NCBI GenBank assembly: GCA_900312665.1
Contig: ONZQ02000017.1
Coordinates: 62,001-126,000, forward strand
DNA length: 64,000 nucleotides
Origin: Cephalotrichum gorgonifer
Lineage: Eukaryota > Ascomycota > Sordariomycetes > Microascales > Microascaceae
Direction of reading: 5' to 3'
Positions within the stretch are counted from its first letter, which is position 1. Each line of letters starts with the position of its first letter. The notes beneath the pieces are model-generated. The model was given only the letters and a program-made list of their open reading frames with translations, had not been told where the DNA came from and searched no databases. A program made the translations under genes and the position numbers. Below are positions 42,463-53,988 of this stretch, in pieces.

Positions 42463-44556
42463 TCAATATTGATAAGGCAACCCCGTCCTCGAAAACTTCC
42501 GACCATTCCCCAAGTAATACTGCAAATTCGCAAGCAGAGAGAAGCCCACCGCCGCCGCAGCCAGCGCCACGATCTGCGTCCAGGCACGCCGGTACACCGG
42601 CGCGTCTTCCTCCCGGAAGATCTGCTTGCCTACTAGACCCGCAGAGTTTGCCGCCATGATATGGATGGCCATGGTAATGGAGCGCTCGCCAGCGGTCTTT
42701 GTGTTCAAGGAAAGCCAGGCGCCGTTTACGGGGTCTACCGAGTTTCGCTCTATGTTAGCGCCCCATTTGTCTGTGATAATGAGAGTTTATGGGAGAAGCA
42801 GGGGATCGTACGCCAGGGCCACGAGACTCCGATTGTTGCTGCGAGGACGATGAATCGCCGTATCTCGTCGTTAGACTCTATGAGGCTGAGGTTCCCGATC
42901 TATAGATATTGAGAGTCAGTCATTGTTCTTCTTAAGCGGTAGGCGGAGGGTTCTCCGTTACATTGAATACGAGCAGGAGGAGCAGGCCCAACGAAACCCA
43001 CAATCCCCGCACTCGAAATTTGTCTCTGTGGGTAACCCCCCGTTTAGTATCAATCTACACGGTCCTCGGGATGTAGACTTACGCCGCCCATCCCCAGAAT
43101 AGGAGGACGAATAGGTGGATCCAGTACCCGACGGAAACCAAGGCGTTAGACTGCAGCCTATCGAACCCGAAGCCGGTCACAAGGGTCGGCGCGTACGAGC
43201 TAAACGCCGAGGATGGAGCGATACCAGTGATTGTCAGGCCGATGTGCGGTATCAGGCGCCAGTTGATCAACTGCATGCCGTTCCGTCAGTGCTTTATATT
43301 CATGGATGTATCTGGACTGTCCCTACGTACCACGGCTCGTAACTCCTTCCAGCTAATGTTGCGGCGGGCCTGTGCCTTGGACGGATCGTCGCGGAGGACC
43401 CTCTCGGTGAGAATCATCGACTCGCGCTCGCTGAAGTAGCGAAATCGGAGGAGGGATTCGGGATTACTAGTCGTCTTTGGAAAGGTGGCGAGGAAGACGG
43501 AGCCTACGAGGACCGTGAAGATGCCCTCGAGCTATGGCTTCTTAGACTTGACGGCCGTGCTGTTGGGGGCAGCTTATACGACTCACCAAAAAGAGCCATT
43601 GCCAGCCCGCCAGCCCTGCGATCCCCCTCATGCGCAATCTTGTCTGAGGTTAGAACATCTGGTCATTTCATAATGTCTGTATGATAAACTCACATTCCAA
43701 AGGCGGCTAGGCCCGAAAGAGCAGAGGCAAGCATATTCCCGAGGAAAAATATGGAGAAGCGCTTGCTCGTCTCGCTTCTTTTATACCAGCGTGTCATCGT
43801 AAAGAGACTCGCGGGGATGAAGCCGGCTTCACCGAAACTGAGTTTTAAGGTGAGCACGCAGACGGTCTATCACGCCCAAGGGGGCGTTTGTGAACTCACC
43901 CGAGAAGTAATCTGGTGATGAGGTAGGCGGGGAGCCCCTTTTGGAAGGCTTGGAATGTTGCGATCAAACCCCTGTCTTTCGGTTAGCTGCTGGCAGTCGT
44001 CGAAGCAGATGCAGTCTCACCATGCCACGATTTGTCCACCTATCCATAACGACGGCCCAACCCGGTAGAGAATCACATTGCTCGGTATCTTTCCCGTCGT
44101 CAGCGATCGTCTGTTTCGGGCTGCTGAGAACTCACCTCTAGGATGATTATTCCGGCGGAGAGAAGCTGCTGGCCGACGTTGTACTGATTCTGCGTGATAC
44201 CAACGTCGTCGAGGAAGAAGTCTGTCAAAGCGTTGGAACTGTTGGAATGTCCCGTTAGAATGATTTCACCCGAGGAAAGGCGTAGTCTTGGGGCTCGCTC
44301 TTTGGTTGGTATGCACTTACATGTTCCCTCGATCCAGTTGAAGTCCGAAAAAGCCCAAGACTAATAGAGGCATGACTAGAAAATCCACTCTACTCGGATT
44401 AGAACACCGAGGATACTGTCACTGTTCCTTGAGCAATACTGACTTTCTCACCAGCCGCGCCTCTTCTTCGTCGGACCACTCGAAGGACGAGTCGCTCTCA
44501 TGGCCTGAATCAGCCCCGACCACCTTCGAGGGATGCTCCGACGATGTCGGCTCCAT
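42463..44556 (-). CDS. MFS transporter, allantoate-permease-like (DAL5/ACS type), 12 exons
   Basis: A 490-residue importer-type transporter. Minus-strand exons are 44556-44444, 44392-44321, 44238-44136, 44088-44021, 43971-43900, 43837-43694, 43638-43587, 43531-43331, 43270-43083, 43025-42962, 42899-42812 and 42770-42463; all joins use GT-AG and keep frame. Marks are an acidic N-tail, VMPLLVLGFFGLQLDRGNISNALTD, then NVGQQLLSAGIII, IPSNVILYRVGPSLWIGGQI, FQKGLPAYLITRLLLGFGEAGFIP, and a second half with TGFGFDRLQSNALVS and GERSITMAIHIMAANSAGLVG. Twelve spans are expected. It belongs to the same superfamily branch as the 32-kb transporter but has a much denser intron pattern. The likely substrate class is organic anions such as allantoate, nicotinate or dipeptides. 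Confidence 0.9.
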
Positions 44557-45315
44557 TGTCTTGTAGCGTTTATTGTGCGAGTTTGAAGTGCTTTGGATTG
44601 CCGTCAACTGAATGAACAAAATGAGACTGAACAAAGAGGTAAAGGACACGCGGCCCCATATACGGGATGAGCATTGGAGCGGACCCTACGCTGGTTCGGC
44701 AGTGTTACCCGGTACCGCTTTACTTCATATCCGGTACGATACACCTCGTTGAGGTCGTACAGGCGCTGCTGCCCGCGCCAACCCCGGCCCGCCCCGATGG
44801 TGTGATCCCGTGTGGGGCTTGCGACACCGGTTATTGACGCGGGGTTCGCGCGGTATCTATAACAGGACTGCAGTCACTATAAGTATCCTCCGAGACCCGG
44901 TGCCGGACCTGAAAGCACAAGTTTCCACGACAGAATGAGCGCGCCTGCCTCCAGGGTCACCGTTGTGATTCTCTGCTGGCACATGCTGTGGGGCAATATG
45001 CGGGATGCATTAGCTCGAACATGCGGCCGTCCCGAGCGGGCGGACGCGCCTCGAATCATGTCATGCCGAGTTCATCTCGCGAGTCATAACCCACGTCGGG
45101 ATATACTAAGAAAGAAGTTGGTTATTCAACCCGGCAGCTGTGTAATCATCACTCCACCGCAGCACTGCAAAACAATGTACTTGGTAGAATGTTGCCGTAT
45201 TTCGTCTTAGTCTCGCCTTCTATTTGAAAGGTCGTACTTCTTCTTCAAGTCTTGACTAGGTTTATTCAGCGAGTAGATGCTATCAGCAGATTTTATCGAG
45301 TAGTTTCCAAACATG
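44557..45315. other. Intergenic
   Basis: Promoter side of the 12-exon transporter and 3' flank of the arrestin-like gene. No gene is seen. Confidence 0.5.
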
Positions 45316-46683
45316 TTACATTGAGGTCAAGCTGAGATTTGTTCCTCGCTCTTGAGGTGGTGGACGGATCCACGAGTCCGCACGAGCTGCAAAGGGCGGA
45401 GGTGGTTCTACCTCCAAACCAGCACCTTGAATACTAGTCCACCTAGCTTCTGCATGCGGTAGTATTGTTACAAGATTCTGCCCCATCATATCGAATTTCT
45501 GGTCCGCCAATGTTAATCTCAGGGACCATTCCAGGCGGTGTGTGTGCTTAATGTTGAATGCCACAAAGCTGGGATACAAAGAGTCTGATGAATGTAACTT
45601 CCGTCCCATGCCTGTACCGCTTCCACTGTACCTGACCTGGAGACCGAGAATGTTTCCAACATCTAGGGCAGGAATGTCGTCCCGACAGGGGATAACTATC
45701 TCCCCTCCCAACGCCAAAATAGATGCGCCCGCACATATGTTGGTGCTCTGGTTAGCGGTGTCGTTATGCACAAGAAAGGTCCCCGCAGCACAGACCTCAG
45801 TGCAAGCTACGATATCAATGGTCAAGGATACGAGCTTGATATTCTGGGGCACATTCTGAATGATCTCGCTCGTCCTCCCCCAGCTTGGCAAGGCGCGTAT
45901 GAGGACTGGGACAGACACTGGGTTCTCGAGCTGGAGAAGAGTTGGCATTTCGACTTGGACACGGCAGGTGAAGCTAGGCACCTTCTTAGACCCGAGCGCC
46001 TGTTGTGTTTTCTGAGAGAACGATAGCTTCGCGTCGTGCATGCCCGGGACGAGGCGGTGAGACCTGGCGCACCAGTCCATCCACCTCAACTTAGGTACAA
46101 AGTCATCCACGAGGGGACACGGTCTGGGAGCCCTGATAATCACAGGTTGAGTTGCGACGTGGGTGCTCGTGGAACCCTGCCCAGAGACATTCAATTCTGC
46201 CAGGAGGATGTACTCGATAAAGGCGTCAAACTCCCCAGAGAAGCCTGACTTGCCCCCGTAGAACGAATCTGGGAGCGGCACATCTTCATCAAGGGGTGAA
46301 AAGCTCTCCTTCTGGCTGCCGCCTCTAACCAGGACTCTGCGGTCCACCGATAGCGGGATGGTAACGGCAAAAGGCCATGCAGCACCACCACTGCTGCCCC
46401 TGCCGGCTTCTATATGGAGAGGCCCGTCAAATACGGTCTGCAAGGTCGCGCTGTTGTCGAAAAATGAGAACCGACTGCGGTAGTAGTGATTGCCATTTTG
46501 AGTAGACCTGGTGATCTTGACTTTCGACCTCCCCTGCAGCGAGATGGTAAGGCGTGCATTTATCGCGACGACATGGCTCTGTCGGAAGAGGACCCCACAG
46601 ACCACGTCGCCTGGGGAATATGTTCCTGGCCCATCGAGGCGAATGCCAAGGAGTCCGTTTGATACGGTCCCTGTTCTAGGCAT
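45316..46683 (-). CDS. Arrestin-like protein
   Basis: A 455-residue single-exon protein with the arrestin fold as used by fungal alpha-arrestins. The N-terminal beta-sandwich opens with GLLGIRLDGPGTYSPGDVV, then RLTISLQGRSKVKITRS and a SGGAAWPFAVTIPL strand; the second half carries the arrestin-C-like strands RVQVEMPTLLQLENPVSVPV and later LYPSFVAFNIKHTHRLEWSLRL. Fungal arrestins commonly link membrane transporters to ubiquitin ligases; a canonical PPxY ligase-binding motif is not seen here (only proline runs such as EPPPPF), so partner binding is uncertain. A decayed copy of its 3' end lies 21 kb to the left at 24453-24684. Confidence 0.82.
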   Translation of the reverse strand: MPRTGTVSNGLLGIRLDGPGTYSPGDVVCGVLFRQSHVVAINARLTISLQGRSKVKITRSTQNGNHYYRSRFSFFDNSATLQTVFDGPLHIEAGRGSSGGAAWPFAVTIPLSVDRRVLVRGGSQKESFSPLDEDVPLPDSFYGGKSGFSGEFDAFIEYILLAELNVSGQGSTSTHVATQPVIIRAPRPCPLVDDFVPKLRWMDWCARSHRLVPGMHDAKLSFSQKTQQALGSKKVPSFTCRVQVEMPTLLQLENPVSVPVLIRALPSWGRTSEIIQNVPQNIKLVSLTIDIVACTEVCAAGTFLVHNDTANQSTNICAGASILALGGEIVIPCRDDIPALDVGNILGLQVRYSGSGTGMGRKLHSSDSLYPSFVAFNIKHTHRLEWSLRLTLADQKFDMMGQNLVTILPHAEARWTSIQGAGLEVEPPPPFAARADSWIRPPPQERGTNLSLTSM

Positions 46684-47394
46684 GATGTCTTCTTCCTGAG
46701 TTGCAGGCGTTTATTATGAGCAAAAGAAGGCACGAGAGGGGCAGAGATAACTACTCCTTGGACGTCAGGAGAGGAGGCTTTTCTTTCCTTTTAATAATCA
46801 CATGTAGCGAGGAATGAAAGATAGGTGGAGAGGGTCGCGGAACAACCTACCTACAGAGATGAGATGGAGGGATGGAGGAGATTGTGGCAGTGCTTTGGGG
46901 TTAGGCTGAGCCCATTTTGGGGCTGTGGTGCAGTCCTTGTCCCATTGCATCCTATAAATAAATTCCCAACTGCCTAGACTGTGCCTTACACGAAGGAAGG
47001 ATTCGCAGCAATATGCACGTGGATATCTTCTGGCTAAAAAAGCCGTACTCATGTGGCTCATTCATATAGCAAAATGAAAGAAAAGCCCTTCTGCGGCATT
47101 GAAGAATATAGTCGATCGATACCTGCAATACCAATCCTCCCATACAGCATTGAGCAACAATCTTATGCGAAACAGGACGGCGCTGATTATATTATAATGC
47201 TAAAAACTATGTACAATCTCATCCAAGCCAGGACTGGCGCTTCAACGACTAGCGAAAACATTACAGTCGTATGAGTACCCAAACCTCTATATCATGCGGA
47301 GGAGCGGCCCCTGCCCTCCAGACTGGCAGAGCCGCACATGCTTTTTATACCACATACCACTCCCGCGCTACCCAAACACTCGGTAATGCCTCGC
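46684..47394. other. Intergenic
   Basis: Promoter of the arrestin-like gene and 3' flank of the next transporter; no gene is seen. Confidence 0.5.
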
Positions 47395-48760
47395 TTATAC
47401 GTTAACAAGTAGCTTCAAACCCACCCTCGCAAACCGTGTGGATGCATGGAACGTAGCTGCCCCAAACAGCATGAACCCCGCAAATAGTTGCACCCCGAGA
47501 TAGCCACGCGTCGAATCCAGAATAGCGCCAGCAACAGGGGGTCCGCACAGCGCGGCGGCTGCACTGAACACGTAAGACGTGCCCATCCGGGCTCCCAAGA
47601 AGCTGAGGTCCTCGGTAATAGACGCTAGAACCACGGCGGGCAGGGACACGATACCCCCAGACGTGAACCCGTACATGATGGCAAAGACAATGTTGCCTGG
47701 CCCGGTCTGCACAGCAATCCAGGAGAATGCCACGATGCTGGCCATGGCAGTGATCGTTATCATCGTGTTTATCGGTCCGATGAGGCTAACGGCCGGAGAA
47801 GGCGCCAGGCGGCCCAGGACCGAGGCCGCGTTGAGGACGGCGACAAGGTTGAGGGCGATGTTCGTGTCCGTCAGGCCGTGACTCAAGGCATACGTCTGTA
47901 GATAGAATATAGGCGGGAAGAATCCAAAGTTGCTAAAGAACATCGCTATGCAGTAGAGCACATACGCCGGCTCGCGGAACGCCGTCGGGTCGATGGGCGA
48001 CCGCACCTTCCTTGCCTTCACACGCTGCTTCATGACGGCCACGGCGAACGAGCTCGTCGCGAGCGAAATGAACCCGAGGACCCTGGTCGTCCACGCGAAC
48101 CCCACCTTGTCGATCAAAGCCTGGAAGATGAGCGGATAAATAACGCCGCCGAAACTGCTGCCGCACACGACGATGCCGGTGACGAGGGCCCGCTTCTTGA
48201 GGAAGTACTGCGGCAGGACGGACAGGCCCGGAACGACCATGCATCCTGTGCCAAGGCCGATGCAGAGACCCTGTGCGAGGATAATTTGCCAATATTGCGT
48301 CGCAAGGCTCGTCATCATGAACCCGAAGCAGATGGCGAAGGCTCCGGCGGATATGGTGGCCTTGAACCAGCCGGCGTCGAATAGCGGCCCGGAGATGATG
48401 CCCCCCGCGAGGAGGAGGCATGACTGGAGGGAGCCGATCCAGGAGATGGCGTCCGGGGTGGAATCCGCTAATATATTCGTTTTATAATATGTCTGGAACA
48501 CACCGAAGGTGTTCACAATGCCCCTGCGAGTGTCAGCGTCCGGGGCTGGCTATGCACTTCTAGTCTAGAATTCCCTTGGGGTGGACTCACCATGAATTGA
48601 AGAAGAGGGCAAATCCGCCTACTACCTGAAGCCAGCCCGCCAGCCCGCCATCCGGGACATCATCCGCGGGTAAAGGAATCTGGTTCGGCGTCGCATCGGC
48701 CGCATCCGAAGGCGGCTGCGGCCCAGGCTCGACGCGTTTCTCATCCATGGAAGCGGTCAT
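47395..48760 (-). CDS. MFS monocarboxylate-transporter-like protein (MCT family)
   Basis: A 432-residue transporter from two exons, 48760-48591 and 48523-47395. After an acidic N-tail comes the MCT signature region VPDGGLAGWLQVVGGFALFF, with DGG and GW residues, and WGIVNTFGVFQTYY across the splice. SPDAISWIGSLQ-type (here TPDAISWIGSLQ) and GLGTGCMVVPGLSVLPQYF motifs, a loop with basic residues between spans 6 and 7, and GFTSGGIVSLPAVVLA support a twelve-span MCT/SLC16-like protein. Fungal members carry riboflavin, carboxylates or secondary metabolites; the substrate is unknown. Confidence 0.9.
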
Positions 48761-51430
48761 CGAAACACAGAAGCGAAACTTTCAGGTACCATTCATTAAT
48801 CGATAATAGTGGTCAGGGCCGTATTGTGAGTTTATTGCAGGCTAGATGAGTACTTCACATAGTACTCTATAGGCTTGGTGGATATCCGGTCTTGTTTCGG
48901 GCACGGGTTGTCATCCTAGGAAACCCGAATAACTACCCCCTGGCCAGGAAGAGTCATTCCGATAACGCCGAGGACCATTGGAAAGTTTTTTTCCCTCTCT
49001 CTTGCGCTTACAAATCTTTCCCGTTTTTGTCTGGGAACCATCGTTGCCGATGCGACCCCATTAGTTTGGGCTAGCTGCGGGGAAGGGGCAAGGGGGTGGG
49101 GAGGCGACGGAGTCCTTCCCGGCACTTTCAAAGTCTTGGTTGCGGTGCCGATATCCGCCCGAGTTCGGTCGGCCAGCATCCGGAGATCGCCGACGATTTC
49201 CAGCTTTTAGGGGATTCAACCGAGCGGCGGGTCGGAGTCCAGCACATGTATTACGTAACAATGCCGTTGCTTACTTGACCGCCTAAATATAAAGTACTCA
49301 AGACGTGACTCCTTGCATAGCCGGATGCACACTCATCCAGGGGGAGAGTCGTTGGTGAATTGAATCGTCGACTACAGAGTAGTCAGGTTCGAATGCCTCG
49401 GATCGGAAAGTGGAGCGAACCTGACTAATAATCGCCGGGGTATGGAAAGGAAATTGGATCCAGGCACAACCAGCCAACGCACATGTATTAATGGGCGGCA
49501 CGTGATACCGGGCACGGATGCCGATTGACAAAATTTGGCAGTAATTAGCGTAAGGAGGGTGTGCTAGATAACCAACTAAATGCCAGGGTGCTTGAGTGTA
49601 TTGTCCTTCCTGTTCCAATATCGTACAGGAGCATCGATGTTCACTCCGATATCGCGGTCGCTTCCAAACGAAAGCCACGCAATGACTTGGGTACTACCAG
49701 AGTCATCATGTGCATGATTAAGTGAGTGCCCTTGTAAAGTTGGTATCAATTTACGGTTTTTCCGGTCAAGGCCTTTTCGCGCGCCATTCCGTTGGAGGTC
49801 CGTTCGATAATACCACTAGTCCAAGCATAGCCAGCTATGGTAAGTCGCAAGTTGACTACACTCGCCATAAATAGACAGCCTTGTATGCCCGTTGATTATC
49901 TAACCTTGACTGACTGGAATTGATGGCTCATGGCACGGCTATAGCTCTCCTTACTTAAATTCCAAGAACATATTCCAGTCTGCGTCTGGCCGGGCCGTAG
50001 CCGCAGTCGGGTTCGGAATCTGTGTCGGGATTGGAGTCGGATCCAGGGTAACGCTATGGGTTTCGCCGAACACCATTCATATGGACCCTGATAGTAGGTA
50101 ACTATGATACCTCGTTAGGATATGTCTTTTACGTGGACGACTTCCTCCTTCTTCCGCTGGTTAAAACTAAGCCGTCAGCAAAAATTCACTCCTAGGTGTA
50201 AGGGCACTAAGACCACACTTGATTTATCTACTATTAAGGGTGGCGGGATGACCAGAAGCCCAAGCAAGGCAATCGGTTTCGTGTTTTCTTTTCGTTGCAT
50301 GACTCTACTACCGCATCAATAATGCAATACGCTATAAGACAAAGGGTAGCATCGGGTAGCCTATGGCAATCTTGTGGCTCTCATTACAACGTAGTATATA
50401 GCCGACTGGATTTCGGTTCGGAGATTTGAGGCTGTCAACCGGCATCAATGTAGTTCCCAGCCACTCCTTCACCTGCACCCCATTATAAGGCCTGTAGTTG
50501 TAACTTGACACCATACCAGCTACATCAACAGCAACTAGCCCTTGATTTAACTGTGGGTGGTGACTCCAAGGATCCGTAAAAGTGGTTCAACGTGTCTTGA
50601 ACCTTGAAATATCAATGTGATAGCGGCACCCAGTGATGGAGAGTTGGGAAACCTCGACCGTTATGGGAACGTGAAAGAATTGACTACAGGTACTGTGATA
50701 TAATTGCAGGTCCAGCATATCGCCGACGGTTCACTCGTTTATCCATCTCTTCGTTATTGTTTGAAAGGGATATCATCCCGATAGTCTGTTGATAGCCAGA
50801 CGAGGCCAGACACTGACACGCGTATGCTAGTACTTTTGGTGTGCTCAGGAGAGATTTCGAATAGAGAACGACCATTTGGACACATGCTATTCCTGCAGAC
50901 TAAAGCACATGTATAATCAGTTGCCCTTAAATAGTCGAAGGCATGCGGGGTAGTCGTCGGATCCCAGACTTGTGTAACTGGATCTGGCCATTGGAGTGGA
51001 TTTATGGAGCGCTTTTTCTGCAACATGATACTTTGACATCTCAATCTGCCCCATAAGCGTCCCAATAGGGTAACTCTTTCCATAAGACCTGCACGTCTGT
51101 CTGTACAAGAGACACTCACATGCGGTACAACAAAGCAGGAGAAAGCACTTGTACTTATGGGAAGTTGGCACAATGCGGTGCTTGTTACTCAACCAATAAC
51201 AATGGCAAGTATTCTGACATGTTTATCCCTTTTTCTTTGTCCGAAACAAGGAGGAGACTGAATAAATACTCCCCCCCCCCCGCATTTTGCACCTGTCACC
51301 GCAGAACGACGTGCCGCTTTTCTCCAACAAGAACGGCATCAGCATTCTATGCCGGTGCAGGGACTTTTCCCAAAGAAATCCATCCACATTAAAACTAGAG
51401 GCCTATCGAGGTAATCAAATCCCTGCTTCA
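48761..51430. other. Long intergenic region, 2.7 kb
   Basis: Separates two divergent genes. No gene is supported; minus-strand frames at 49298-49678 and 50754-51192 have no motifs. A run of 13 C lies around 51271-51283, close to the start of the next gene, and an in-frame ATG at 51287 would extend that gene but is not favoured. Confidence 0.5.
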
Positions 51431-52546
51431 ATGACCGTTCCCACGTCGACGCCCTCCAAGCCTACCCTCGACGGTGTGGAGCTGTACGTGAACGATGGGC
51501 TTCTTAGGCCTGACGAAGTGGCTCCGCTTCACCCTTCCAGCCCCAGCGAACCCGTCGAGCAGCTGTATAAACGCTACGCTGCAGATGGCTACCTCTTCCT
51601 GAGAGGTCTCATCCCGCGTGAAGATGTACTCGACGCCAGAAAATCTTACTTTTCAGCACTCGAGCCCACCCTCTTCCTTGAGCCTAATCTCCCCGTCGTC
51701 GATGGCATATTCAACTCCTCCTCCTCACGGGATGACTTCCCGGGTATTGGATCGGGACAGCTAGATCTAGACCCTGGTAGCCCTGCCGCGCGCTTCGTAG
51801 ACGCGGCAGTCAAGTCTCACACTGACTCGTGGTACATTGGGTCTAAGGAGGAGGGCATCACGGGATTCTGCAACCATCCCGCAATCCTTGAGTTCGTGGC
51901 GCGATTCACTGGATGGGCTGAGAACACGCTAACGGTGCGTCGTACCCTGCTCCGCAACAACACCCCCGGAAACCACGCGATTGGTGTCCATTACGACCAG
52001 ATATACATGCGTTACGGTGAACCTACCTCCGTCACAGTCTGGGTGCCCATTGGCGATGTCAAGTTGGAAGGTGGCGGTTTGATCTACCTGGAAGAGGGCT
52101 ATAAGATTGGAGAGAGGATGGAGAAGGAGTTCAACAAGAAAGCTAGGGCGGATGGCATGAGCGAAGATGAAGTCCGAAACGCATTCAACGCCAACATGTT
52201 GAGCAGTGGAGTCCTATCAGAGGAACCGCGAGAGTTTGCCAATACGCATGGCAAAAAGTGGCTAGTCGCCGCATACGAAGCCGGCGACGTCGTCCTTCAT
52301 GGGGCTCATACAGTGAGAAATATTGATCAGGTTTGGATTGAACAACAGAGCTAAATGGCCCTTCAGATTCACGCCTCCACGGTCAACCATGATCCCGAAG
52401 GTTGTATCCGGCTAGCAACTGACTTGCGCTTCGTTGATTCTTCCAAGCCCTGGGATACAGTAGGTAAACGTGAACACGTTTCTTATATCTATACTGACGC
52501 GTTATAGCGCTGGGATAAAGACTTCGAGATCGGAGATGGCGTGTAA
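51431..52546 (+). CDS. Phytanoyl-CoA dioxygenase (PhyH) family oxygenase
   Basis: A 337-residue Fe(II)/2-oxoglutarate-dependent oxygenase from three exons: 51431-52312, 52367-52459 and 52508-52546. The iron-binding HxD is His187 and Asp189 in GVHYDQIYMR; the distal His is at about residue 296 in TIHASTVNHD, completed by the first splice (donor GTGAGA, 54-nt intron). RLATDLRFVD contains the Arg that usually binds 2-oxoglutarate. TRYAADGYLF-like (here KRYAADGYLFLRG) N-terminal and WVPIGDVKLEGGGLIYLE core motifs agree. Fungal members hydroxylate phytanoyl-CoA-like lipids or tailor secondary metabolites. No signal peptide or obvious PTS1 is seen. Confidence 0.92.
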
Positions 52547-52738
52547 ACCTATCGAGGTACCTTCACTCCGCCAAGGATATTTCTTGAAGACCCAGGTAAA
52601 GGTGGGCAATTAGAGGGGGAAATGTGTGACGGTGACATGGTCAACCCACGCGTATCTCTAACCTTTCATCAGGGTTGGGTTTTAAGTGGTCATCATTCGT
52701 AGTCTATTACATACAACGCTAGTCGTTCATACAATCAG

Positions 52739-53988
52739 TTACACTTCGGAAGGCCTTCTCCCCGATTCGCCGTGTTTTTCTCTGGTCTCTGTCAAGCCTG
52801 TCTCCGAAGACAACACAGTATCTTTCTGGCTTTCCTGATTTTGAGACTTGGTATTTATATGTGATACGTGAATAAAACTTGAGCGTGAAGTTGAGTTGGA
52901 CGATCGTCGTAGGAAGGCCCGGAGCACGGGGATCGATACGGCAATGATTGTAACAGCGAGTTCCGCGATGCCAAGGATCTTCAAGTCAACCGTCGTAGCT
53001 TTGATTTTGTCAGCAACACGCTCGAGAGGAAGTAAGATACGTAGCGTGACTTACACCTGATATCCGTGATGTTGCTAAGGGAACTAATTTTCACGAAGGA
53101 CATGATCCCGGAACTAGAAGACTCTGGTGGTTAGAAAGATGCTACCATAAAAAGCGGGTGTCACAGAAACATACAAAACACCCATACTCATAGCAATGAG
53201 CGCGCCAATCTTCTCCCTTCGGAAGATTGTCGCATTCCAAACAATCTTCCATGGCAGCAATGCAAGAACAATATCTCCCACGCCAGAATAAACTGCCGGG
53301 GTGTTATTTAAGTCTCATAGGCGAACGGAAGGGGGGGAGGTTCTTGCTTGAAGAAAGTTGACCTACCAGAAGCGAAAGTTTGATAGCGCTCAACGATTTC
53401 CAGTGGCCAACACGTACCATCCACCATCTGAGTGAAGAGCCTCTGGATCGGCCGGCACTGGACAAACAGGATTATGGCGGAGGCACTTAGCACAAGGTTC
53501 AACGAAATGATAATGAACCAGACGAACAACTTGACCCAGCCGTTTGAGATTCGCAGGAGCGTGATGCCGAACGACGTCTTGCTCCAGGAGGTTCCTAGAA
53601 TTGTCGCGAACCCCGCAGCATATGAGAATTTGGCGGTCTTTTGCATGTTTTCCAGGATCATGTCCTCATAGTGGAGACCGATGCCGTATTTGACGCCCTC
53701 GGTGAGCAGCGATACTGATATAACGAGAGCGAACTACATGTAACCACGGCATACTTGTTACAAACGAAGAACTTCCAGGTATCAAATGACAAGAAGGATA
53801 GTGCTCGGACTCATAGGTCTTACCCAACTAGCAATCAGGAAGCCGTCGTCCCACCATAGAGGCCGGTGCCGTGACAACTTGGCAAAGACTCGCAAGCCTA
53901 AGAATGTCGTCGACATAGCGGTCATAAACCATATCGAACCCTTCAAAAGCGGACCATAGTCCACTATATCCTTCTTCTCGGCATCCAT
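52739..53988 (-). CDS. SAT4 / rhodopsin-domain fungal integral membrane protein
   Basis: A 322-residue protein with seven predicted spans, from five exons: 53988-53824, 53733-53367, 53292-53175, 53113-53055 and 52998-52739. It matches the fungal SAT4 (DUF-type, PTH11-related) core: RLSRHRPLWWDD-like loop (here KLSRHRPLWWDD), GIGLH, SKTSFGITLLRI, FVQCRPIQRLF, then a DGTCW segment, DIVLALLPWKIVW and TTVDLKILGIAELAVTIIA. The tail of about 60 residues is Ser-rich and basic. Some members act as surface receptors; an N-terminal CFEM domain is absent. It is convergent with the PhyH gene, with only 192 bp between stops. Confidence 0.9.

Noticed and set aside
49298..49678. 126-codon minus-strand open frame
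   Set aside because: No recognisable domain, signal peptide or splice partner; probably chance.
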